Source of the DNA: a bacterium
Lineage (GTDB): Bacteria > Bdellovibrionota > Bacteriovoracia > Bacteriovoracales > Bacteriovoracaceae
Length of the DNA stretch: 64,000 nucleotides
Direction: 5' to 3'
Assembly (NCBI GenBank): GCA_030425045.1
Contig: JAUHVL010000008.1
Location: forward strand, 79,204 to 143,203
This document shows, one piece after another, positions 42,841 to 51,641 of the stretch. The notes under the pieces were generated by a model, which saw nothing but the letters and a program-made list of their open reading frames with translations, was not told the DNA's origin and did not search any database. A program made the translations under genes and the position numbers. Each line of letters opens with the position of its first letter. Position 1 is the stretch's first letter.

Positions 42841-45135
42841 ATGAAAACACTTTCATTTATTGTAATTTCACTTTTTATTTTCTCTTGCTCAAAAAATAAT
42901 TTTGATATCAAGAGATATCCTTCAAATTATGGAGGGGAAAGTTACGGGCAGTCAGTAGACTATTCTGAAAAATGGGTTCAAGACCTCATGTCAGAAAAAA
43001 CGCGAATCGGTGCAGGAACCGTTGAATTTCCCGCAGGATTAACGGGTAAAGAAGTTGCAGACCTTTGGCATCTTAATGAAGGAAGTGAGTTCTATCCTCT
43101 CAAGTGGATGTTTCACTTAGAAAGTGTTAACTCAAACTTAAAAGGTACAAAGTTTCTAGAGAAGCTCGATGAAAAGTTTGGTGTTATCTACGATAGTTAT
43201 AGTGTGCAGTATGGCTACCCTGTTCCATGGATTGGTGTCACGGCAGCTTGGACAGAAACTCACCCAACAGAATCGGACGTTTTAGTTGAGGCCAATGAAC
43301 CTGTTAAGTTTCTAAAATGGGTCGACGCTAAACCAAAATTTGCTGTCAGTGGTGTGAACTGTTCTTTTTGTCATACTTCTGAAGTTCAATATCAATCTCC
43401 CTATGGACAAGAAAACCGCAAGGTGATTCTAGATGGAGCACCGGCAAATATGTATATCAGAGGTTACTTCAGAGACATGGTGGCTTCTACCATTAAAACA
43501 ATGCTAACTCCTGAAATGCTTACAGAGTTTATCGATAATAACTTAGGTCAAACCCCAGGGACATCAAAAAAGATTGCGAAACAATTCTCTAAACAATTTA
43601 GAATCGAGTTAGGTTTAGATAAAGAACGCTTTTATGGACGTTGGTTTGATAATGCGATTAGAGGACTTTACCGTCGAGTCTCACCAGATAATTATCAAAA
43701 TAGTGTGCTCAAAGCATTGCAAGATGCTCTCTTTCAAAGAAGAGATGTTGTCAAAAAATACTTAGTCAAACTCGTTGAACTCACTTATGACTTAAAAGGA
43801 AATCCTGTTCCGCAAGAACTGATCTTTCGATTAGAAAGATTAGCGATCACCGTTGGATCAGACCCAGACTTACCCGTTACTCCAGAGGGCTATACCAGAA
43901 CTGATGCCTTTGGAAGAATTGGAAACCTCGTCGCAAGAATGAACGACCCCATTGAGTTAACTGCAACGACATCTGTTCCTCACATGTGGAGTACAAAGTA
44001 TAAATCACTCTTTCATTGGAATGCTAATACCAACTCGGTGATGAACCGAAATATTGGACAAAGTTTTGGCTTAGGTGCCGTTTTAACGGGACCCGAAATT
44101 GAAGACTCTGCTTCTCTCACAGAAGAGTTAAAACATAATGCCACAACGAACCTTCACAACTTGGCCAAGATTGAAAAACTCCTTTATAAAATTCAAGTTC
44201 CCAAGTTTGATTCAATTTTCCCACAACATACAAGGGAAGACAGAACAACTCTTCAAAATGGTTGTAATACTTTCGCCAACAAATGTATGGGTTGTCATCA
44301 AACAGATCAACGAGTTGGCCCTATGGGGAAACTTGTCCACGACAATATGATACCTCATCGAGTGATCAAAACAGATTCATGGTACTCAGAATTACAAAAG
44401 AAACCTGTCGATGGAGTTCCTCTAAAAGACGCCCTTTTCGGTTTTGTTAATGCTGTAAAAAAACGTTACTACAGTAGGTTTGATATCTCGGAAAGAGAGC
44501 AAAGAGATTGGCAAAACAAAGACTTTAGAGGTCCTGAATATTTTAGAGATACATTTGTCGGTGAAAATAGTCATGATCCTAACGGACCTAGTGCCTATCT
44601 AAATATCGATAAAAGACAAGCTGGCTACCCTGCTCGATCACTGGCAGGTGCATGGGCAACAGCTCCTTTCATGCATAACGGTTCAATCCCTACAGTTGCT
44701 GATATCTTAAAACCTGAAAACGAAAGACCTAAAATCTTCTTTGTTGGAAGCAATGAGTACGATAATGAGAATATGGGGTTCAAGTCGGGACTAGATTCTC
44801 TCCCTATCCCTAAAGAAGAAATTGAAAGAGAATTTCAAGCACAATTTTCTCAAAAAGCTTTAGTCAGTAAGATGAATAGTGGTACTTATGATTCTTCACT
44901 CTTAAAGTTTGCTTGTGATAAGTTTCCTGCGAGATGTTTTAACTCTTCTCATAAAGGAAACTCAAACAAAGGGCACTCAGGAGAAAAGTTTGGAACTAAT
45001 CTTCCCACTCAAGAGAAGCAGGACCTCATCTATTTCTTAAAGTACGTAAAACCACATATCGAATACAGCTGGAACTCTCCCCCGCTTTACCATGTCAAAA
45101 GAGAAGCGGGTAAAGTAGAATGTGTTCTATACTAA
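42841..45135 (+). CDS. Di-haem cytochrome c lipoprotein, peroxidase/RoxA-like
   Basis: This 764-residue protein begins with a lipoprotein signal (IFSC, lipidated C16). It carries two CxxCH c-type haem sites, C174-SF-C177-H178 and C482-MG-C485-H486. The segment SLAGAWATAPFMHNGSIPTVADIL resembles the second-haem region of di-haem peroxidases and of the RoxA/RoxB rubber oxygenase group, and FFVGSNEYD is shared with that group. It probably sits on the periplasmic side of a membrane and could pass electrons to, or peroxide-activate, the partner P450 encoded just upstream. AGAGGATAAT precedes the ATG. Its substrate is unknown. Confidence 0.9.
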   Translation: MKTLSFIVISLFIFSCSKNNFDIKRYPSNYGGESYGQSVDYSEKWVQDLMSEKTRIGAGTVEFPAGLTGKEVADLWHLNEGSEFYPLKWMFHLESVNSNLKGTKFLEKLDEKFGVIYDSYSVQYGYPVPWIGVTAAWTETHPTESDVLVEANEPVKFLKWVDAKPKFAVSGVNCSFCHTSEVQYQSPYGQENRKVILDGAPANMYIRGYFRDMVASTIKTMLTPEMLTEFIDNNLGQTPGTSKKIAKQFSKQFRIELGLDKERFYGRWFDNAIRGLYRRVSPDNYQNSVLKALQDALFQRRDVVKKYLVKLVELTYDLKGNPVPQELIFRLERLAITVGSDPDLPVTPEGYTRTDAFGRIGNLVARMNDPIELTATTSVPHMWSTKYKSLFHWNANTNSVMNRNIGQSFGLGAVLTGPEIEDSASLTEELKHNATTNLHNLAKIEKLLYKIQVPKFDSIFPQHTREDRTTLQNGCNTFANKCMGCHQTDQRVGPMGKLVHDNMIPHRVIKTDSWYSELQKKPVDGVPLKDALFGFVNAVKKRYYSRFDISEREQRDWQNKDFRGPEYFRDTFVGENSHDPNGPSAYLNIDKRQAGYPARSLAGAWATAPFMHNGSIPTVADILKPENERPKIFFVGSNEYDNENMGFKSGLDSLPIPKEEIEREFQAQFSQKALVSKMNSGTYDSSLLKFACDKFPARCFNSSHKGNSNKGHSGEKFGTNLPTQEKQDLIYFLKYVKPHIEYSWNSPPLYHVKREAGKVECVLY

Positions 45136-45153
45136 TTCATTTTTAGAAATGGA

Positions 45154-46197
45154 CTAATCTATAACAGTATAAATGGCAAGGTGATCAGAACCTGCAAAGG
45201 GTACGATTTTTGCCATTTTTACTTTAAGATCTTTCGAAGCAAATGCATGATCGATACTGGTTTGAGTTTTCATACTTCCACTTTGATGAATACCGGTTCC
45301 CCTATCTGATTTTATGAGACTATTGCCCATACTTTGAGAAACCCTTTTATATGTATGAGAGGTAACTTTAATATTTCCAATGATGGGTACTTTTACACTT
45401 TGTCTTTTTGGCGCATTAAAATCCCCTATCATCAACGTTCTTTTACTACTCTTACTATAGCGATTAGCTAAAATATTTCCTTGTCGATAGTTTGGGTTAT
45501 TTTTACCTTTCCAAATTTTTAATGCTGTTTTTATTTTGCCTTCACATTTGGCCATGAGGGGCCACGGGTTTGGTAAGTGGACGGCTACAATATTATAGGT
45601 TTTATTTCTTTTTTTCACATTGAACTGCAAGTAAGGCCTATCCCATGAATCTCTTGCAAAACTGTTTGGGCCTGTAATTGATTTACCATATTTCTTTTTA
45701 CAGCGAATCATATCTGAATCTTTCATCCAGCTACCAGACTGTAACATCACAATTTTTTTATTATTTATTTTAAAACGACTATAAATCGTCATGCCATTAT
45801 CTTGATCATAAAAACGATTATAACGATCTCTTTCAAATTTATAGGAGTACGTTTTATCGAGTAATTCAGAGACACCACCTTCATCAAAAGGTCTCGAGCA
45901 ATGTTCACCAAAAATAAAAACATCTGGGCGTAAATCATCGCTAGCAATAAGGTTTTTAATATTTTTAATTAAGTTTTTCGGTGCTTCATTATGATAGAGT
46001 TTTTGAGGATAATCTTTTAACTTTTTTTGGCTTATAATACAGGCAACATTCCAAAACATAACTTTGAGACCTTTTGAGTCTTTGACTTCTTTTATCCAGC
46101 CCGTATGTTTCGGACCATCATTGCGATAAACAAAGTCTTGAGCATGAAGATTCGAAAAACCTAGTAAAGTAAAAGCCGCCGCTAATAAAAATCTCAT
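45154..46197 (-). CDS. Exported endonuclease/exonuclease/phosphatase-fold protein
   Basis: This 347-residue protein has a signal peptide (about 1-20, ending LHAQ). A DNase I-like fold follows: FWNVACI, FIFGEHC, IVAVHLPNPWP, LMIGDFNAP and GSDHLAIY carry the expected metal and catalytic Asn/Glu/Asp/His residues. It may be an extracellular or periplasmic nuclease or phosphodiesterase. The family also includes sphingomyelinase-like enzymes. For a predator or scavenger, DNA breakdown is plausible but unproved. It is monocistronic and convergent with the cytochrome c gene. Confidence 0.88.
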   Translation of the reverse strand: MRFLLAAAFTLLGFSNLHAQDFVYRNDGPKHTGWIKEVKDSKGLKVMFWNVACIISQKKLKDYPQKLYHNEAPKNLIKNIKNLIASDDLRPDVFIFGEHCSRPFDEGGVSELLDKTYSYKFERDRYNRFYDQDNGMTIYSRFKINNKKIVMLQSGSWMKDSDMIRCKKKYGKSITGPNSFARDSWDRPYLQFNVKKRNKTYNIVAVHLPNPWPLMAKCEGKIKTALKIWKGKNNPNYRQGNILANRYSKSSKRTLMIGDFNAPKRQSVKVPIIGNIKVTSHTYKRVSQSMGNSLIKSDRGTGIHQSGSMKTQTSIDHAFASKDLKVKMAKIVPFAGSDHLAIYTVID

Positions 46198-46350
46198 AAT
46201 GAAGTCCTGTTTTTAATATTATCCCCTTAATGGGGAGTTCAACCAAGTTATAATCTGCTAAGTCTTATTTTTTCGAAGTCTTAGAGCTTATAAAGCGTAC
46301 AAAAGCCTCTATATTTAAGCTCAGATAAATGGCTAAAAGCGATGAATATT

Positions 46351-46374
46351 CAAGTAGTTACATATGTCTACTTG
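46351..46374. promoter_or_regulatory. 7-bp inverted repeat upstream of secG
   Basis: CAAGTAG and CTACTTG (46351-46357, 46368-46374) are perfect inverted repeats around a 10-base spacer containing ACATATGT. The repeat is 60 bases before the secG start, within the 236-base gap 46198-46433. A weak TTGCCA/TACAAG promoter (46372-46400) overlaps its right arm. It could be an operator or a hairpin. Confidence 0.3.
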
Positions 46375-46433
46375 CCAAAAAAGCTTCGATTAGATACAAG
46401 TATGCGTTATCTCTATGAAATAGGACTAATTTA

Positions 46434-46796
46434 ATGACAACATCACTTATGATTATTCAAGCTATTCTCTCTGTACTTCTCATTGTTGTAGTTCTTTTAC
46501 AATTTGGTAAAGGTGCTGAAGCAGGTCTCATGTCTAGTGGTGGTGCTGACTCGATGTTTACGGGAGCACAAAGAGGTAATATTCTCGTTAAGATTACAGT
46601 CGTTTTATCAATTCTCTTCATGGGAAATTCTATTTTGATGTCAAAACTTCAATCGCAAAAGTCTGGAACTTCTCTTCTTGATGGTGAAGCACCTGTTGCA
46701 AGACCACTTAACTCAGATGCTGCCAATGAAGCTGCCAAAGCGAATTCAGAAAAAGCTCCTGAGACGACAACGACGACCGAAGAAACTAAAAAGTAG
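46434..46796 (+). CDS. secG: SecG preprotein translocase subunit
   Basis: This 120-residue inner-membrane protein has two helices (about 3-22 and 52-72) separated by the SecG loop GKGAEAGLMSSGGADSMF, which is diagnostic. A polar, Ala/Thr/Glu-rich tail of about 45 residues extends it beyond the bare family core. It stabilises the SecYEG channel during protein export. The next gene starts two bases after its stop, so they share a message, though the partner (an aminotransferase) is functionally unrelated. Confidence 0.95.
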   Translation: MTTSLMIIQAILSVLLIVVVLLQFGKGAEAGLMSSGGADSMFTGAQRGNILVKITVVLSILFMGNSILMSKLQSQKSGTSLLDGEAPVARPLNSDAANEAAKANSEKAPETTTTTEETKK

Positions 46797-46798
46797 TT

Positions 46799-47941
46799 AT
46801 GTTCTCTGCTGATCAGCTAAAATTAATTGAAAATGAGTTTGCTCATATCAGCAGCTTATTTTTTAATAGCGCTTATTTTGGCCCGAGCCCTCTTCGAAGT
46901 AAAAAGCTAATGGAAAATGCCGTTAAGAGAGAGCTTGATCCAAGTTATTACCCCTATCAAGAATGGATTAGTATTCCTGATAATATTAGAGATCAAATTG
47001 CAACATTGTTAAACTGTTCTAGCGACTCTATTGCCCACTCCACATCAACAACTGATATCGTAAGCCTCGTAGCAAATGGTTATGATTGGAAAGAAGGTGA
47101 TATCGCTTGCGCCATCAACAAGGACTTCCCTTCAGATGTTCTTCCGTGGATGGTAGCAGAAAAAAACACTCCTATGACTTTCAAGCTTCTTGATCTCGGT
47201 GACCAAGAAGTTCCTTCAGCTCAATGGTTAGCTGATCATCTTCCAAGCCAAACAAAAATATTCAATATGTCTTTTGTGACATTTGAGACCGGCAAAAAAA
47301 TGAATCTCGAAGAGATAGGAAAACTTTGTCGGCAAAGAGATATACTTTTCTTAGTGGATGCCACTCAAGCAATTGGAGGCATGAACATCACTCAAGAAGA
47401 ACTCAAGTATATTGATATTATTGCCTGCTCTTCTTACAAGTGGATGCTTGGACCTTACGGACATGCTTATGCTTATTTTTCTCAACTAGCGCAATCAAAA
47501 ATCAGAAGACTAAATGCAACGTGGGTGAACTCAGTCAACCGAGAAGTTAATAGCCTTTTAGAGTACACCACAGACCACCTTCCAGGAGCTCGTAAATACG
47601 ACCGTGGACAAGCTTCTAATATGCTCAACATGGCTTGTCTCAAAGGAGCACTCGAGTTACTTAACGAGTTGGGATTAGACAATATACAAAAATACAATGA
47701 AGAAATGAGAGACTACTTTCTTTCAATCTACCCAAGTAAAAAGTACGAATTGATTACACCAAAGAATCATATGGCGAATATTGTATGCCTCAAAGCAAAA
47801 GATCATAATGCCAATCTAGGCAAGCGCTTAAAAGATAATAATGTCGACGTCAGTGAAAGAGAGGGTAAACTTAGACTTTCTTTTCATCTCTTTAATAATA
47901 GAAAACAAATTGAAACTTTGGCGAAGACTCTCGATTATTAA
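46799..47941 (+). CDS. Class V aminotransferase, PLP-dependent
   Basis: This 380-residue protein is a fold-type I PLP enzyme of the class V group (cysteine desulfurase/kynureninase-like). The PLP lysine is K214 in SSYKW, and the upstream Asp is in LVDATQAIGG. FNSAYFGPSP near the N-terminus resembles isopenicillin N epimerase-like members. The Cys-bearing loop of IscS-type desulfurases is not evident, so cysteine desulfuration is unlikely. The substrate cannot be assigned. It follows secG immediately and is convergent with the esterase gene. Confidence 0.88.
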   Translation: MFSADQLKLIENEFAHISSLFFNSAYFGPSPLRSKKLMENAVKRELDPSYYPYQEWISIPDNIRDQIATLLNCSSDSIAHSTSTTDIVSLVANGYDWKEGDIACAINKDFPSDVLPWMVAEKNTPMTFKLLDLGDQEVPSAQWLADHLPSQTKIFNMSFVTFETGKKMNLEEIGKLCRQRDILFLVDATQAIGGMNITQEELKYIDIIACSSYKWMLGPYGHAYAYFSQLAQSKIRRLNATWVNSVNREVNSLLEYTTDHLPGARKYDRGQASNMLNMACLKGALELLNELGLDNIQKYNEEMRDYFLSIYPSKKYELITPKNHMANIVCLKAKDHNANLGKRLKDNNVDVSEREGKLRLSFHLFNNRKQIETLAKTLDY

Positions 47942-48892
47942 TCACAATTTTTCGTTAAGAAATTTTTTAATTTTATCCATCTTATAGAGATAGGTTGCAC
48001 CTGTAGAGTAATGACCGCCATACTTTACAAAGTCAGCTTGAGGTCTTCCGTAAGCATCCCAAAGTTTTTCTTGATTAATACTAGGAACAACCGTATCTCT
48101 TTTTCCGAGAACCATATAGATATTTTCTTTTTTATTCTCATCAGAGAAATGAAGAGGATCTATTAAAACTTGATTATTGAGAAGTTTTCTAAAGTCATTT
48201 CGTTTTTCTAAGTTCAACTCTTTCATTCTCTTATCTCGCCATCTCTCAATAGGAGTTAAACTTGAATAAGTTAATGTATGAGGAATATCTCCACCGGAAA
48301 TATAAAGTGCTCCTGCCCTTACTCTAGAATCAACACCCATAAGAGTGGCCAACCGAATTCCACCGAGACTCATTCCAAATCCGCCAATTCCATCTTTTTT
48401 AACTTCAGGAAGGAGTTCAAGTAAATCAATAATCATTCTGACAGTAACAATATTTCGAATAAAGAATCCGTCGATATCTGTGATCGGCCGATCCGTATCA
48501 AAAATATCATCAACGAGTAAGGGAACGACAACATGAAAACCATCTCGCGCAAAGGACGTAGCAATATGGAGATCCATAATGGTGTAACCAATAAAAGGAG
48601 GCAAGACGATAATAGTTGGCCTTGGCCCGGACTGTGTACTTTTAAAATAATGATAGCGAACAGAAATATCTGGATTATTCTCTAAAACGGGATTGGGACC
48701 AGCTAGCTTTCCTTTATAGTGAGTAAAAGACTTTTGCTTTGAAATCACCTCGTGAATAACAGGTAAAAAAGGAGACTGGTAATTAAATAATTTTTTTCTC
48801 TGCTCAATTTCTTTTTGATCAATTTTCGGAAGAGAAAAAACAGACGTAACTAAAGTAAATGAGGCTAAAAGAACAAATATTTTCATTAACAC
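47942..48892 (-). CDS. Exported alpha/beta-hydrolase (esterase-like)
   Basis: This 316-residue protein has a signal peptide (about 1-20, ending VFSL). The alpha/beta-hydrolase fold has nucleophile S175 in GFGMSLGG, a likely acid in KRDTVVPS and a late histidine in GGHYSTG. An oxyanion-type LPPFIGY loop precedes the nucleophile. It is probably a periplasmic or secreted esterase or peptidase, with the substrate unknown. The intact triad contrasts with the degenerate hydrolase at 36134. It is a single gene, convergent with the aminotransferase. Confidence 0.85.
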   Translation of the reverse strand: MLMKIFVLLASFTLVTSVFSLPKIDQKEIEQRKKLFNYQSPFLPVIHEVISKQKSFTHYKGKLAGPNPVLENNPDISVRYHYFKSTQSGPRPTIIVLPPFIGYTIMDLHIATSFARDGFHVVVPLLVDDIFDTDRPITDIDGFFIRNIVTVRMIIDLLELLPEVKKDGIGGFGMSLGGIRLATLMGVDSRVRAGALYISGGDIPHTLTYSSLTPIERWRDKRMKELNLEKRNDFRKLLNNQVLIDPLHFSDENKKENIYMVLGKRDTVVPSINQEKLWDAYGRPQADFVKYGGHYSTGATYLYKMDKIKKFLNEKL

Positions 48893-48979
48893 AATTCTAT
48901 CATTCTCTAATCTTTTAGCAATGATATCGAAATGTTAGTAACCTTATAGATAATTGAAATTACGGTAGAAAAAGACTGA

Positions 48980-50128
48980 CTATGCTGCTTTTTTCTTCTT
49001 TTTCTTTTTTTGGAAATCTTGAGGATCTTCTTTTTTTAGAAAGTTTCCATCTCCCAGCTTTTTTGCCTTAGGTCTTACCAGCGGCAACGCCTCATGGGGC
49101 TGACAAGGATCGAAATTATCTTCGAGTTCTTGATTCGTTCTCCCTTTCAGAACAACGTTCACATTATTGGTAAAAATTTGAAAGATCTTAGGATCAATTT
49201 TTCGACCAACAGATTTATTCATCACTTCAAGGGCATCATGAATACTCAAAACTTCATGATAAGAGCGCTTGGTGGTAATCGCATCAAAGAAATCAGCAAT
49301 GGCCGTTATTCTTGCGTAAATATGAATATCTTCCCCTTCAATTTTATGAGGGTAACCAGTTCCATTATAATTTTCATGATGTTCCATGATCACTCTTCTA
49401 ATAATAGAAAAATCGATATCATCCATACCACATGTATGTTCACCTAAAAGCTCTTCTCCATACTCAGGATGTTTTTTTATAATTTCAAATTCTTCAGTCG
49501 TTAATTTTTTGGGACTATTAATGATAGCCGTCGGCACTTTGATTTTACCTAAGTCGTGAAGAAGGCCACCCATACCAGCTGTTATTAACTCTTCTCTTTT
49601 TGCATAAGGCTTCATTGCTTTAAGAATACTAATACAATACATTGAAACATTAATAGAGTGATCATAAGTATAAAAATCGTGAAAACTTAATTCTGCAATA
49701 AGTTCTTGAACTTGATTGATATTATATTCTTGAATTACATCAATCATCGATTCAACGGAGTCACGGCAACCTTGAACAACTTCTTCGAGCACTTCTGTTG
49801 TAAACTCTTTTTCAGAGTCAAAAACTTTTCCGAGGTATTCTATCGTGGAGCCTTTAATGACTGTAACTTTCTCACTGTCTTCAACATCCACTTTTGCAAG
49901 ACTTCTTAAGTAAGCCGCCCTTTGTTCTTCGGCCACATAAAGTTGAAGGTACTTCTTTTTAAATTCAGCAATATCTTCTTCATCTAAAATACCGTCGACA
50001 GGAAAAATACGAACAAACTTTTCTCTTTTTTCACGAGTTGAAGAATTAACGTAAAGATCATACGGGAGTTTTTCACCGACAAGTATCAGGTCAAAAGAAA
50101 TAGAAAAGTAACTTTTTAAATTTTCCAC
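48980..50128 (-). CDS. HD-GYP domain c-di-GMP phosphodiesterase
   Basis: This 382-residue protein has an N-terminal region (about 1-130) of unknown fold and a full HD-GYP domain (about 140-330). The motifs are FHDFYTYDHS, GGLLHDLGKIKVP, MEHHENYNGTGYP and ARITAIADFFDA, with the metal ligands intact, so c-di-GMP hydrolysis is expected. The C-terminus ends in a lysine-rich tail (QKKKKKKKAA). c-di-GMP control would connect it to the PilZ/FliG-C protein at 8488. It is monocistronic. Confidence 0.93.
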   Translation of the reverse strand: MENLKSYFSISFDLILVGEKLPYDLYVNSSTREKREKFVRIFPVDGILDEEDIAEFKKKYLQLYVAEEQRAAYLRSLAKVDVEDSEKVTVIKGSTIEYLGKVFDSEKEFTTEVLEEVVQGCRDSVESMIDVIQEYNINQVQELIAELSFHDFYTYDHSINVSMYCISILKAMKPYAKREELITAGMGGLLHDLGKIKVPTAIINSPKKLTTEEFEIIKKHPEYGEELLGEHTCGMDDIDFSIIRRVIMEHHENYNGTGYPHKIEGEDIHIYARITAIADFFDAITTKRSYHEVLSIHDALEVMNKSVGRKIDPKIFQIFTNNVNVVLKGRTNQELEDNFDPCQPHEALPLVRPKAKKLGDGNFLKKEDPQDFQKKKKKKKAA

Positions 50129-50178
50129 ATGTACTTATCGACGTAAAATCTTTAAATCATGAGGACTTTGAAAATTAA

Positions 50179-50430
50179 TTAACAGGCTAAGTTTTTTGGT
50201 TGGTTATGTATAAGCTTCTCATGTCCATGGGCAAAGAAAACAACAATTTCGTCAGAATTCATCACCTCATCAACGAATCCCGGACCAAATTTGTCATGGA
50301 TAAGGAAGTCGAGACGATTATATCTAGTACGAGAGTCGTACCTACCTGGATTTATACTAGGAATATCGATTAAGCTCTCCAAATGAACTTTTCTTTCTTC
50401 AGAGTTTCTAAAATTTAAATTAAACGACAT
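50179..50430 (-). CDS. Small protein of unknown function
   Basis: I start at ATG 50430, which follows AGGAGGGG closely on the minus strand. The longer frame up to 50487 has no such site. The 83-residue product (MSFNLNFRNSEERK onward) is charged, with no signal peptide or membrane segment, and ends NQPKNLAC. No family is recognised. The strong ribosome site argues that it is a real gene. It is divergent from the membrane protein at 50552. Confidence 0.65.
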   Translation of the reverse strand: MSFNLNFRNSEERKVHLESLIDIPSINPGRYDSRTRYNRLDFLIHDKFGPGFVDEVMNSDEIVVFFAHGHEKLIHNQPKNLAC

Positions 50431-50551
50431 ACCCCTCCTATGAGCTAACCCAATAAAAAGTATAGCGATTTTACACGCAGCACACAACTAAATAAGTCTT
50501 TTATTGCCTTACTTTAAAAGTTATAAGAAGAGAGTATATTTACGAGTAGTT

Positions 50552-51139
50552 ATGGAACAATCATTTATTGAAAAACATTTTTTTGAGTGGGTGATCCTTG
50601 TCCTCATTCTCATTGGCCTCTTTTACACGATGATTGTCATCAAAGAGGAGAAAAAGAGCTATCTCGAGTCAGCGATAAAAAAAGTCTTCCACAATTACGT
50701 CTTTTTGATTCCAAGCTGGTGGGGTCTGGCTTTAGAAGAAGAAAACCACCTAGTCTATAAAAGACTCGATACTCATTATGACTGGGAGGCCGTTTTTAAA
50801 AGGTTTAAAGGTATCCCCAGTAACTCTATTGACGAGCAGATGGTTGAAGAGCTCAAAAAAATGAAACTCGAATTTGATGAAGACACAACGATCATCAAAA
50901 AGAATAAAGATATTCACGAAAGCTATGATCACTTCGAAGTGGTTAGAGTCGAAGGCACTGCTACCAGAGACTTAGTAGATCGACTTTATCTCGATGCTTT
51001 TTTGGTAAGAAATCCTAAAGAAGATGAATACCTATGGATTACATCAACGTCCTCAGTATTAAACGGAGTTATCGAAGGTCCCTACTTTGAGGAAATGATG
51101 TTTAATTTTTCTTGGGAGAAAAGTGACGTAGTTTCTTGA
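50552..51139 (+). CDS. Single-pass membrane protein of unknown function
   Basis: I prefer ATG 50552 (MEQSFIEKHF), which puts one transmembrane helix (about 12-33) near the N-terminus; a TTG 16 codons upstream is the alternative. The 195-residue product continues with a soluble domain of about 150 residues rich in Asp/Glu/Lys and aromatic residues. No known family is visible. Its 3' end overlaps the convergent DUF507-like gene by 38 bases, the largest convergent overlap in the window. Confidence 0.75.
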   Translation: MEQSFIEKHFFEWVILVLILIGLFYTMIVIKEEKKSYLESAIKKVFHNYVFLIPSWWGLALEEENHLVYKRLDTHYDWEAVFKRFKGIPSNSIDEQMVEELKKMKLEFDEDTTIIKKNKDIHESYDHFEVVRVEGTATRDLVDRLYLDAFLVRNPKEDEYLWITSTSSVLNGVIEGPYFEEMMFNFSWEKSDVVS

Positions 51140-51554
51140 TAAGAAAAGATGCAATATCTTCATCTTCACCAAATACGTCCTCAATAAGATCACAATCCAT
51201 TAAGAACTTCGTCATTCTTTGAGATGCCTGGTGAAGTGATTCAACAAGATAAAGACCACCAATATTTTCACCAGAGAAAGACTTAATAATTTCTTTTCTC
51301 GCGTGGTTAAACATTTCTGACTCAGTTATGTCTTCAGGAAGATTATCGGCACCCATTTTTTCTTCAACTTCTTCGATCGCCTGATCACGGATGTCTTCAT
51401 CAGTAGCAAAACAAACACCATATTCAGTGGCCATTGCTTCTGCTAAGTCGCCTCTACTATTTATATTGAATTCGATTAGACCCTTCTCTGTTAAGACGTC
51501 AATAGTGTATAACGCTAGTGTTCTAAGAGTCTCAAAATCAGTTCTCATTTTCAT
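51102..51554 (-). CDS. DUF507-like helical protein
   Basis: This 150-residue acidic, mostly helical protein resembles DUF507: an N-terminal LRTLALYTIDVLTEKGLIEF, a region with TDEDIRDQAIEEVEEKM, and a basic C-terminal end. The match is from pattern only and moderate. It has no signal or membrane segment. It probably starts at ATG 51554, with a Met two codons later also possible. Function is unknown. Nothing in the neighbourhood suggests one. Confidence 0.75.
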   Translation of the reverse strand: MKMRTDFETLRTLALYTIDVLTEKGLIEFNINSRGDLAEAMATEYGVCFATDEDIRDQAIEEVEEKMGADNLPEDITESEMFNHARKEIIKSFSGENIGGLYLVESLHQASQRMTKFLMDCDLIEDVFGEDEDIASFLIKKLRHFSPKKN

Positions 51555-51641
51555 ATCCTACCCGGTGTGTCAGATGTCTTCATCATTTAGTCTACTGGAG
51601 AGAAGGGTTACTTAGCAAGAGACAAATAGCTGTAATTTTAA

